A DNA stretch of 64,000 nt from CALRQJ02 sp943370285 (GTDB taxonomy: Bacteria > Bacteroidota > Bacteroidia > Chitinophagales > Chitinophagaceae). Below, piece by piece: positions 25,946-34,095 of this stretch (position 1 is the stretch's first letter; each line of letters begins with the position of its first letter). A model generated the notes under the pieces. That model did no database searches. It saw nothing but the letters and a program-made list of their open reading frames with translations, and had not been told where the DNA came from. The translations under genes were made by a program, and so were the position numbers. The DNA lies in assembly GCA_943370285.1 (NCBI GenBank), contig CALRQJ020000006.1, positions 62,001 through 126,000 of the forward strand, read 5' to 3'.

Positions 25946-28756
25946 ATGAAAAAAACAGCCCTCTTCTTTTTATTATTTGTTGTGTTTTCCATTGCTGTAA
26001 ATGCACAAAATGCTAAAGACAGTTTAGATAAAGCTATTGCACAGTACAATAAGCAACAATTTGTTGATGCACAAAAAACCATTACCGAAGCCATTGTTTT
26101 AGCAAAGGCAGAAAAATGGGACGGATTAAAATGGTTAGAAATTAGAACTTGGGGCTGCAGAATTCAAGCTAAAATTAACCCAAAGCAAGCTGTTTTGGCC
26201 TATTTAAGCTTGAGGGAGGATTGTTTAAATGCCTTAGGAAAAGATCATTCTTTATATGGAATAATTTTAAACGGTTTGGCAGGATTGTATAAAGGCATGA
26301 GCGACTATTCCAAAGCCTTGCCCTTGTATTTGGAAGCTGTAGAAAATGCAGAAAAGAGTTTTGGGAAAAGCCACTCAGAATATAGTGTTCGATTAAACAA
26401 TCTGGCTTTATTGTATAAAACCATGGGCGACTATTCTAAAGCTTTGCCCTTGTATGTAGAAACGCTAAACATAGTTGAAAAGAACCGTGGAAAAAACCAT
26501 TCAGAATATGGTATTCTTTTAATCAACTTAGCTATATTATATGAAACCATTGGCATCTATTCCAAAGCTTTGCCCCTGTATTTGGAGGCCTTGGAGAATA
26601 CAGAAAAAAACCTTGGAAAAAACCATTCAACCTATGGTGTTTGTTTAAACGGCTTAGCTTTATTGTATCAAAAGATGGGTGAGTATTCGAAAGCCTTGAC
26701 CTTGTATGAAGAATCTCTAGAAAACATAGAAAAGAGCCTTGGCAAAAATCACTCAACTTATGCTATTCGCTTAAATAACATTGCAGGGTTGTATCAAAGC
26801 ATGGGCGACTATTCCAAAGCGCTGCCCTTGTATATAGAAGCCATTGAAAATGTGAAAAAGAGCCTTGGCAAAAATCATTCAACCTATAGTGTTTTTTTAA
26901 GCGGCTTGGCATTATTGTATAAAAAGATGGGTGAGTATTCGAAGGCATTACCCTTGTATTTGGAATCCCTTGAAATTGTGGAAAAGACCCTTGGAAAAAA
27001 CCATGCAGAATATAGTATTCGTTTAATTAACCTAGCGGGATTATATCAAAGCATGGGAGCGTATTCAAAAGCTATGTTGAATTTTCACAATGGTATTGAG
27101 GCGAATAAACGTTTGTTAAGTAATAATATTTTAGGCTTATCAGAAGATGATAAAACAAGCTTAATTAAACAAAACAGTTATTTCACTGATATTTTGCAAA
27201 GCCTAATCTTGCAATTTCCCGATTCTTTATCAAGTAATTTGGCATGGGAAGATGTGTCATTTTATAAAAGCCTGGCTTTGAAAAGTGGCAATTTGCTCAA
27301 GCAAAAATTACTAGCATCTACAGATACAATAACCCAAAATGCATTAGAGCAATTGGAGCTGTACCAAAATTTAGTTAATAAAGAAATGGCCAAACCCATT
27401 GATAAACGTAGCCCTTCTTTGCCCGATTACCAAACCAAAGCCAAAGTTGCCGAGCAACAACTATTGTCAAAATCTCAAGATTTTAAAGCAATAAAAGAGG
27501 GCTTATCAGCTACGTATGAAGATGTGGCAAAACGGTTAAAGAATGGAGAAGCGGCGATTGAATTTACCCATTTTGTCTTTAACAGAAAAAACTGGACAGA
27601 CACCACGTATTATGCAGCTTATATTATTAAACCACAATCTACCAAACCGCAATTCGTTGTTTTATTTACCCAAAAAGAACTATTGAATGTAATAAATATG
27701 TCTACAGCCAACACATCGGCTATAAATAAAAACTATTTAAAACGGGGTTCTAAATTAATTACCAATCAATTTTCAACTACAAACTTGTATGATTTGGTGT
27801 GGAAAAAACTAACCCCTTATTTATCAGGTGTTAGATCCATTTATCTTTCACCTTCGGGGTATTTAAGCAAAGTATCTTTTGCTGCAATGCAAGATACTAC
27901 AGGCCAATACTTAAGTCAAAAATATCAAATCAACTATATGTTGAGTCTTACCGATTTGTTGTTTGCAAAAACAACTACAGCACCAACCTCTTTTTTATTG
28001 GCCGGCGGTATAAAGTATGACTATCAGCCAGGCAGTAAGAAAGCCATTAAAGACACCTTTAACATTAGTGTTACTACCCGAAGTGGATTGCGGGGAAATA
28101 CTTGGACTTATTTGGAAGGCACAAAAAAAGAAACCCAAAAAATTGAAGCCTTTTTAAAGGCAGCTCAACAAAAGCCCATTTATTTTAATGAAGACAATGC
28201 TACAGAGAAAAATATTAAACAGGCGTTACTCCAAAGTCCATCTGTATGGCATATTGCTACCCATGGTTTTTATATTCCATTTGAAGCAAAACAGGCAATA
28301 AATACCGATCAGAACGAAAATACGTATAAAGCCACCGAAGACCCTATGTATCGGTCTGGGTTAATATTAGCAGGAGGTAATTATGCATGGGAAAACGGCA
28401 GCAATCCTTATGAAGAGGAGGATGGTATTTTATTAGCAAAAGAAGTCTCGACTATGAATTTAAGCAAAACCCAATTGGTAGTCTTAAGTGCCTGCGAAAC
28501 CGGCCTTGGTGACCTAAATGGTAAAGAAGGCGTCATGGGCTTACAACGGGCATTAAAAATGGCAGGGGTTCACAATCAAATAACAACTTTATGGCAGGTG
28601 CCGGATAAAGAAACGGTTGAATTTATGGAGCAATTTTATAAGTATTGGCTAAGTGGTAACACAATGGAACAAGCATTTAATAAGACACAATCAAATATGA
28701 GCAAAAAATATGCTACAGACCCTTCCAAATGGGGTGCTTTTGTATTGTATCGTTAA
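25946..28756 (+). CDS. Secreted TPR-CHAT domain protease-like protein
   Basis: A signal peptide (MKKTALFFLLFVVFSIAVNAQ) is followed by seven kinesin-light-chain-like TPR repeats of 42 residues (about 98-391), a helical linker, and a C-terminal CHAT domain (about 640-936). The caspase-like dyad is visible: His773 in WHIATHGFY and Cys850 in LSACETGLGD. The end, AGVHNQITTLWQVPD ... WGAFVLYR, is typical. CHAT proteins are cysteine proteases; some work in defence (for example with TPR partners), but this one has an export signal, so it probably acts in the periplasm or outside. It is bracketed by partial family B repeats. Confidence 0.9.
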   Translation: MKKTALFFLLFVVFSIAVNAQNAKDSLDKAIAQYNKQQFVDAQKTITEAIVLAKAEKWDGLKWLEIRTWGCRIQAKINPKQAVLAYLSLREDCLNALGKDHSLYGIILNGLAGLYKGMSDYSKALPLYLEAVENAEKSFGKSHSEYSVRLNNLALLYKTMGDYSKALPLYVETLNIVEKNRGKNHSEYGILLINLAILYETIGIYSKALPLYLEALENTEKNLGKNHSTYGVCLNGLALLYQKMGEYSKALTLYEESLENIEKSLGKNHSTYAIRLNNIAGLYQSMGDYSKALPLYIEAIENVKKSLGKNHSTYSVFLSGLALLYKKMGEYSKALPLYLESLEIVEKTLGKNHAEYSIRLINLAGLYQSMGAYSKAMLNFHNGIEANKRLLSNNILGLSEDDKTSLIKQNSYFTDILQSLILQFPDSLSSNLAWEDVSFYKSLALKSGNLLKQKLLASTDTITQNALEQLELYQNLVNKEMAKPIDKRSPSLPDYQTKAKVAEQQLLSKSQDFKAIKEGLSATYEDVAKRLKNGEAAIEFTHFVFNRKNWTDTTYYAAYIIKPQSTKPQFVVLFTQKELLNVINMSTANTSAINKNYLKRGSKLITNQFSTTNLYDLVWKKLTPYLSGVRSIYLSPSGYLSKVSFAAMQDTTGQYLSQKYQINYMLSLTDLLFAKTTTAPTSFLLAGGIKYDYQPGSKKAIKDTFNISVTTRSGLRGNTWTYLEGTKKETQKIEAFLKAAQQKPIYFNEDNATEKNIKQALLQSPSVWHIATHGFYIPFEAKQAINTDQNENTYKATEDPMYRSGLILAGGNYAWENGSNPYEEEDGILLAKEVSTMNLSKTQLVVLSACETGLGDLNGKEGVMGLQRALKMAGVHNQITTLWQVPDKETVEFMEQFYKYWLSGNTMEQAFNKTQSNMSKKYATDPSKWGAFVLYR
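26237..27118 (+). repeat. Seven 126-bp tandem repeats encoding TPRs
   Basis: Seven units of 42 codons, each with a variant of GDYSKALPLYLE and GKNHSTY. The DNA is also similar between units, suggesting recent expansion or gene conversion within the CHAT gene. Confidence 0.85.
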
Positions 28757-28860
28757 TTAAATCAAAATTGGTATTAGCATTTATTTATAGCCTCAGGTCT
28801 TCTTTATGGTCCGTGTTTCTAAAAAACATTAATCCTTTAGCTTCAACAGCTACAACAAGT

Positions 28861-28940
28861 TAACATGCCGTGCCTACGGCACTCAGGCCTTACTACTTCA
28901 TCTAACTATTAATATACCATCCCTACGGGATTATTAAAAC
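28861..28940. repeat. Palindromic repeat, right half (family B)
   Basis: Holds only the right-hand parts: GCCGTGCCTACGGCAC (28867) and ATCCCTACGGGAT (28919). With the copy at 25614-25737, which lacks the last part, it flanks the CHAT gene. The gap 28757-29094 holds only this and the degenerate family E hairpin. Confidence 0.8.
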
Positions 28941-28967
28941 CAGAGACAGCACCAAGCATTTTCAATA

Positions 28968-29003
28968 CCCCCCTCCACCGCTGAAGAGTTTGGGGAGAGG
29001 TCC
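28968..29003. repeat. Degenerate family E repeat
   Basis: CCCCCCTCCACCGCTGAAGA ... TTTGGGGAGAGG is an imperfect inverted repeat related to the hairpin at 19588-19620. Confidence 0.4.
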
Positions 29004-29094
29004 CAACAAATATTTTAATCGTATTACACCTTATTTTTGAGCAAGCAACTCCAGCCTGCTGCAGTACATCAACAACAGCATCAAACAACACCAA

Positions 29095-29796
29095 ATGGAA
29101 CAAAACGCCAATCAAGCCGATACAGCGCCAGCACAACCGCTGAAAAGAATTGATGCACAGTATATAGTACATGAAATACAACACTTGTTGCATCTTGAAA
29201 AAGGCTTTTTATATACCATTCGAGAACTACTGCTCAAACCGGGAAAAACAATCAGGGCTTTTTTGTTGGAAGACAGAACCAAGTGTGTAAAACCGGTAAT
29301 TTTTTTAATATTTTCTGCGGTTATCTTTTCATTAATTATTCATTTTTTTCATGTAGAATACAGTTTCTTCAACATCAACAAAATAGCACCACTCCAAGGA
29401 AAAATAAGGGCAAAAGAAATTGGCGATTGGACCAATAGCCATATTGGATACACCAATCTATTAATCGGCGTTTTCATCGGATGTTGGATCAAAATATTTT
29501 TCAAAAAATTCAAATATAACATCTTCGAGATTATTGTTTTATTGTGTTTTGCTTTAGGCGAAGCCATTTTACTGTTGGGAATATTCATGTTATTGGCAAA
29601 CCTGTTCAATAGCTCAATATTGGCCACCATAGGTGTTTTTACCTATTTCGGCTACACCATTTGGGCAATTGGCCAATTCTTTGGAGAACATAAGCCCATC
29701 AACTATGTCAAATCATTATTGGCATGGATCTTAGGAAATGCTAGTTTCTTAATCACCCTCATTGTAATCGCCTATTTATGGAAACAATTGTCCTAA
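29095..29796 (+). CDS. DUF3667-like membrane protein
   Basis: The N-terminus has the family pattern RIDAQYIVHEIQHLLHLEKGFLYTIRELLLKPGKTIRAFL (positions 20-55), followed by four or five membrane helices. This fits DUF3667, a Bacteroidota membrane family, although the usual N-terminal CxxC zinc knuckle is missing here. Function unknown. It precedes the DUF5706-like gene by 93 bp on the same strand. Confidence 0.7.
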   Translation: MEQNANQADTAPAQPLKRIDAQYIVHEIQHLLHLEKGFLYTIRELLLKPGKTIRAFLLEDRTKCVKPVIFLIFSAVIFSLIIHFFHVEYSFFNINKIAPLQGKIRAKEIGDWTNSHIGYTNLLIGVFIGCWIKIFFKKFKYNIFEIIVLLCFALGEAILLLGIFMLLANLFNSSILATIGVFTYFGYTIWAIGQFFGEHKPINYVKSLLAWILGNASFLITLIVIAYLWKQLS

Positions 29797-29889
29797 AACC
29801 TTGCACCGGAGATGGGTTAGCTGTGCGGTAACAAGAATTACATATATTTGATACGTATCAGAAACAAAACGTATCACCAAAACTTGCTT

Positions 29890-30411
29890 ATGACCACCAC
29901 AGCCTTGCTAGACAAATTAAATAACCATGCTTTTGATATGGTGAAGTATGGAGAAACCAAAAACGCTATTTTATTGGCTTTTAATGCAGCCGTAGTTGCC
30001 GGAATGACCAAATTAGCCACCGATTGTCAAAACTGTTATTGTTGTGTATTGGCATGGTTTGTTGTTGCCATGAGCGCCATTGCCATCTTGATTAGTTTGG
30101 TGGCTTTAATTGCTACCATTAAACACACCACAAAAGAAGTATCGATTGCCAATACGGCTAACCTGCTATTTTTTGCCACCGTTGCTCAAATGACCCACGA
30201 CACATTATTGGCAAAACTCAAACAACAATACCAATGCACCGAAGAGAATGCCAGCTATGAAAAAGACTTGGCACAACAGGCCATCATTACCAGTCAAATT
30301 GCAGCTCGTAAATTCAAGCTATTTAATTGGGCTATCGCCTTTACGTTTAGCGGATTGGCTACGCCACTTAGTGTAGTGGTGTACAAACTATTCTTATCTA
30401 ACAACAAATAA
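29890..30411 (+). CDS. DUF5706/Pycsar-effector-like transmembrane protein
   Basis: The 173-residue protein has the layout of the PycTM/DUF5706 family: MVKYGETKNAILLAFNAAVV (first helix), a second helix (AMSAIAILISLVALIATIK), NLLFFATVAQMTHDTLLAKL, a long amphipathic helix with YEKDLAQQAIITSQIAARKF, and a final membrane helix. In Pycsar, such proteins damage the membrane when a cyclase makes cCMP or cUMP. No cyclase is found in the window, so it may be an orphan or have another role. I chose ATG 29890 over TTG 29848. TATATTTG at 29843-29850 may be its -7 box. Confidence 0.7.
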   Translation: MTTTALLDKLNNHAFDMVKYGETKNAILLAFNAAVVAGMTKLATDCQNCYCCVLAWFVVAMSAIAILISLVALIATIKHTTKEVSIANTANLLFFATVAQMTHDTLLAKLKQQYQCTEENASYEKDLAQQAIITSQIAARKFKLFNWAIAFTFSGLATPLSVVVYKLFLSNNK

Positions 30412-30644
30412 ATAACAGTATTTAGGTTCAGCCCTTGTTTTAAATGGTTGTTGTTTTGTCTTGCTGGGTTCTCTTAACCAAGTCAAGGCATTCCGGTAGT
30501 GTAAGTTTTTAAATCACAACGACTCTTTGGGTGGCTTTTCAAAAATTTCAAAAACCCCCAAGTCTTTCCTATTGTACATCACCATTTCACGAAACTATAA
30601 TCCCAAATAAATCGTGTAAATTTGAATAGCTAAATGTTAATCGT

Positions 30645-30878
30645 ATGGACAGAGGAGTAATTAATATAGACGCCGAGATTTTGGGAGGAACCCCCGTTTT
30701 TTCTGGAACGAGAGTACCAATTAAAAATCTTTTCGACTATTTAGAATCCGGAGATACCATCGAAATCTTTCTCGAAGACTTTGAGGGTGTTTCGAGGAAT
30801 CAGGTTATAAAAGTGCTTGAAATGTCGCAGCAATTAATTGAAACTTCATCAAATATTTTTCATGAAAATATTGCTTGA
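30645..30878 (+). CDS. DUF433 antitoxin
   Basis: A 77-residue DUF433 protein: INIDAEILGGTPVFSGTRVPIKNLFDYL is the family core (about 6-33), followed by FEGVSRNQVIKVLEM. DUF433 proteins are winged-helix antitoxins paired with PIN-like toxins. It overlaps the next gene by 17 bp. A TAAATTTG box (30617-30624) lies 20 nt upstream of its ATG. Confidence 0.88.
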   Translation: MDRGVINIDAEILGGTPVFSGTRVPIKNLFDYLESGDTIEIFLEDFEGVSRNQVIKVLEMSQQLIETSSNIFHENIA

Positions 30879-31185
30879 CGAATGCGTTACCAAAAGGCTT
30901 AAAAAGCATTTAGAAGAATTTGAAGTTTTTACTGTTAGAGAATTGGGGTTGAGTGGCATTAAAAACGGCAAGTTGATGACTTATTGTGTTGAAAATCATT
31001 TTGATATTTTACTGACTATTGACAAGAACTTAATGCACCAGCAGAATCTTGAGCAGTATCCGGTTACTATCGTTGTATTTAATTGCCTCACCAGTAAAAT
31101 AGAAGAGCTAATTACTTTTCTACCATCCTTTAAATTGCAAATAGGTAATTTACAAAAGCATCAAGCTTATATCATTGATAAATAG
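30862..31185 (+). CDS. DUF5615 PIN-like toxin
   Basis: A 107-residue PIN-like protein: MKILLDECVTKRLKKHL, EVFTVRELGLSGIKNGKL, HFDILLTIDKNL and TIVVF, with acidic residues Asp6, Glu7 and Asp54-type positions fitting the DUF5615 active site. ATG at 30862 begins the domain. The pair with DUF433 is a common toxin-antitoxin module. Confidence 0.85.
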   Translation: MKILLDECVTKRLKKHLEEFEVFTVRELGLSGIKNGKLMTYCVENHFDILLTIDKNLMHQQNLEQYPVTIVVFNCLTSKIEELITFLPSFKLQIGNLQKHQAYIIDK

Positions 31186-31398
31186 GGCTAAGTGCCAACA
31201 AGAACAGCGTCAAAAAACCTCCACTAAACTGGGTTAAATTTATTTATTAGGAACATTTAGCCGGCTGCGGTTTAAAACGGTCAACTGCACTTATAATACA
31301 AATCCTGCTCAAAAACATTAATAGGCACCCATCCCAACAAATAAACCCCACCAATCGCTGCAAATGGTTATTTTTATTTTACCTTAAAAACAACCATT

Positions 31399-31671
31399 AT
31401 GGCAATTCCTGATTTTCCTAACGGATTTGAATCTTGGCAAAAAACGCATTTCGAAGTAGTGGAAGTGCTTTGTTATATGAGGGATTTGGAAGCCATAGAA
31501 CAGCCCAAAAATTTCGCCGAATATGTAGATCGTTCGGCTACCGAAAACTTATACAACCTAGCGTTGAATTTGACCAATAAGTACGAGTCATTATCAAAAC
31601 TGCAACCCACTAATCAAACCTTATTTGATGCGATTGAAGCATTTGTTTGGAATGAAGTACAACATATTTAA
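31399..31671 (+). CDS. Hypothetical protein
   Basis: A 90-residue protein that I do not recognise (MAIPDFPNGFESWQKTHFEVVEVL ...). It has no signal or membrane helix, and looks helical throughout. It lies 49 bp upstream of the DUF2200 gene on the same strand and could share its transcript. Confidence 0.6.
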   Translation: MAIPDFPNGFESWQKTHFEVVEVLCYMRDLEAIEQPKNFAEYVDRSATENLYNLALNLTNKYESLSKLQPTNQTLFDAIEAFVWNEVQHI

Positions 31672-31719
31672 CGCCGATATTGATTTACTTTGAAGACGCT
31701 ATAATCAGCTATTGACTAC

Positions 31720-32085
31720 ATGACAGCAACACCCGAACATCATGACCGAATAGCCAACATGACTTTTGCATCGGTCTATCCGCACTACATCAACAAAGTA
31801 GAACGTAAGGGAAGAACGGTGGCAGAGCTGCATCAAATCATAACATGGCTCACCGGTTTTGATGACCATCAATTACAAGATTTGATTGCAACAAAAGCTA
31901 CATTTCAAACCTTCTTTGAAAAAGCCACAATAAACCCCAATGCCGAAAGTATTAAAGGTGTGATTTGTGGGTATCGCATTGAAGAGATCGATAATCTGCT
32001 TACAAAACAAGTCCGCTATTTAGACAAGCTGGTTGATGAGTTGGCAAAAGGAAAACCAATGGAAAAGATATTACGGAAAGCATAA
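31720..32085 (+). CDS. DUF2200 family protein
   Basis: The 121-residue protein matches DUF2200: FASVYPHYINKVERKGRT, ELHQIITWLTGFD, FFEKATINPNA, IKGVICGYRIEEI and LVDELAKGKPMEKILR. Function is unknown; the family is small, cytosolic and often found alone. The esterase gene begins 10 bp later, so both are likely in one operon. Confidence 0.9.
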   Translation: MTATPEHHDRIANMTFASVYPHYINKVERKGRTVAELHQIITWLTGFDDHQLQDLIATKATFQTFFEKATINPNAESIKGVICGYRIEEIDNLLTKQVRYLDKLVDELAKGKPMEKILRKA

Positions 32086-32094
32086 ACAGAACAA

Positions 32095-33036
32095 ATGAAA
32101 AAGAATAAGCAAAAAAATTTCATTAGACAAACCCTACTCTTATTGGCTTTAAGTATTGGATTAACAACGATGGCCCAACGAGAAATTCCCTTATATCCAT
32201 CCAATATTCCGAACAGCAAACCTTGTGATACAGTCGAAACCAAGAATACCCAAGGTCACTTATATGGCGTTACGCAACCTCGATTATTTGTGGTGGAACC
32301 AACAGTAAAAGACTCCCTACAAACAGCCATCATTATTTGTCCGGGTGGCGGCTACAAAATGTTGGCCATACAACACGAAGGATTTCAAGTGGCAAAAGCG
32401 TTTGCTCAAAAAGGAATAACAGCGTTCGTTTTAAAATACAGAACTCCTGCAGATAGTGCCTGCTTTTTGAATCATGAAATTGTTGCATTGCAAGATGCAC
32501 AACGAGCTATTCAATTAGTAAGATCAGAAGCCGCAACTTTTGGCATCAATCCAAATTTGATTGGCCTCATGGGCTTTTCGGCCGGCGGACATTTAACCGC
32601 AACCACTGCCACCCATTATAATTCTCCGGTTATTGATAATCCACAAAATACCAGCCTAAGACCCGATTTTGTAGTGTTGGCTTATCCGGTCATCAGTTTT
32701 AAAGATAGCTTAGTACACATGGGTTCTAGGAACAATATGTTAGGCAAGCATCCAACGAATGAAAAGATAGCATGGTATAGTAATGAGCTGCAAGTAACAC
32801 CGCAAACGCCACCTAGTTTTTTAATGCATGCCGCCGATGATAAAACTGTTAAAGTAGAAAACAGTTTGTTGTTTTTTGAAGCGCTATTAAAAAATAAAGT
32901 ACCTGCCGAAATACATATACCACAAAAAGGAAGTCACGGTTTTGGGCTAAATAACAAAGCCGAACCTACGCCTTGGTTACCACATGTTTTTACCTGGATG
33001 ATGGCCAATAAGTTTATGAAAGGAAATGTGCAATAG
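32095..33036 (+). CDS. Secreted alpha/beta-hydrolase (acetyl-esterase-like)
   Basis: An N-terminal signal peptide (to about TTMAQ, residue 27) is followed by an alpha/beta-hydrolase. It shows the oxyanion-hole segment IICPGGGYKML, the nucleophile elbow GFSAGGHLT, AYPVISF, the acid DDKTVK and the His in GSHGFGL. This group contains acetyl-xylan esterase-like and BD-FAE-like enzymes. The natural substrate is probably an acylated carbohydrate, but that is by family only. Confidence 0.85.
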   Translation: MKKNKQKNFIRQTLLLLALSIGLTTMAQREIPLYPSNIPNSKPCDTVETKNTQGHLYGVTQPRLFVVEPTVKDSLQTAIIICPGGGYKMLAIQHEGFQVAKAFAQKGITAFVLKYRTPADSACFLNHEIVALQDAQRAIQLVRSEAATFGINPNLIGLMGFSAGGHLTATTATHYNSPVIDNPQNTSLRPDFVVLAYPVISFKDSLVHMGSRNNMLGKHPTNEKIAWYSNELQVTPQTPPSFLMHAADDKTVKVENSLLFFEALLKNKVPAEIHIPQKGSHGFGLNNKAEPTPWLPHVFTWMMANKFMKGNVQ

Positions 33037-33152
33037 AGACTAGTACCATACTGTTCTATTCTCTATTGCGGTAAAATGATAACCTGTATTTATACAATTA
33101 TTGGTGCTATTTATATAATTCCTAGTTTGATGCCGTAAGCGTATGGGTTAAC

Positions 33153-33956
33153 TTAATTGCCAAACCGCATGATTCTTTGACCGCCGCCACCACCTTGTCC
33201 GCCAAATGCTTCCATCATCAATTTATTGAATTCGTCTCTTGTTACTTTCTTCCCCTTTTTAGGTTCTTTTACTTCTTTTTCATTGGCCGTTTGTTTGATG
33301 TCAATTGCATTGAATACAATCAATCCATTATCCATATCTAATTGTAAAATAACGCCGGGTAATCCACCATAATTTTCGGGTCCAACTGGGCAAGTAATAT
33401 CATCGGCATACCAAGCGGTTATAGCTTGCATCGTTGGTGCTGGTCGGGCAGTATCTTCTGTACTCGTTCCATTATTACTAATGGTTCTAGTAACCGCTCT
33501 TCGCATTTCTGTGGTCGTTGTGGCTTTACGGCAATTGAAACCCATAATTTGTTTGGTCTCGTTTGTCAACTTCCATTTTTGCCCACGAATGCTATCTGCA
33601 ATAATGTAGGTTTTTGCACCTAGTTCTCTCTCTTCTACCGATTTACTGGCTGCAAAATTTTTATAGATAATACCGCCATCGCCACCACCAACACGAATGA
33701 ACACACCACCTCCGCCGCCGTTAAATGGATCGGGGGTTTCATCTTCCGGCACTACTTTGTACACTGATTCGCTGTCGCTAAACACCAGTACATGTTTACT
33801 CGTTCTATACTCCGGCACCATGGCTTTCATTTCTTCATTCTGCATGATGCGATGCATATTTTGTTTTCTTTCAAACGTTACCGTACCCTGCTTTAATTGT
33901 GCTTGTGCAACCAAGGATGATGCAACTGTAAGGAGCAATAAAAACTTGTGTTTCAT
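33153..33956 (-). CDS. GLPGLI family protein
   Basis: A signal peptide (MKHKFLLLLTVASSLVAQAQ) leads into a GLPGLI-family protein; the name motif appears as YGGLPGVILQLDMDNG. It includes GFNCRKATT and WYADDI, both typical. There is a Gly-rich insert (PFNGGGGGVFIRVGGGDGG) and a Gly-rich tail. These secreted Bacteroidota proteins are of unknown function, some linked to metal homeostasis or envelope stress. It is divergent from the two-component genes 140 bp away. ATG 33956 gives the signal peptide. Confidence 0.9.
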   Translation of the reverse strand: MKHKFLLLLTVASSLVAQAQLKQGTVTFERKQNMHRIMQNEEMKAMVPEYRTSKHVLVFSDSESVYKVVPEDETPDPFNGGGGGVFIRVGGGDGGIIYKNFAASKSVEERELGAKTYIIADSIRGQKWKLTNETKQIMGFNCRKATTTTEMRRAVTRTISNNGTSTEDTARPAPTMQAITAWYADDITCPVGPENYGGLPGVILQLDMDNGLIVFNAIDIKQTANEKEVKEPKKGKKVTRDEFNKLMMEAFGGQGGGGGQRIMRFGN

Positions 33957-34095
33957 ATATTTAATTATTGACCCCAAAAATAGACGGCATCTCCCAACTA
34001 TGCCGTTAATAAGGGTTGATGCATTGTTAATTAAGGTTAACGAAAAGCCACTAACAGGGTTTCATCAACTAATTTTGAATCTGTAATTTAACTAC

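Noticed and set aside
29890..30411. Complete Pycsar or CBASS operon
   Set aside because: Only an effector-like protein is present; no nucleotide cyclase is encoded in any neighbouring frame.
21855..31185. Prophage or integrative element
   Set aside because: No integrase, capsid, terminase, relaxase or tRNA attachment site was seen; only small accessory genes and repeats.
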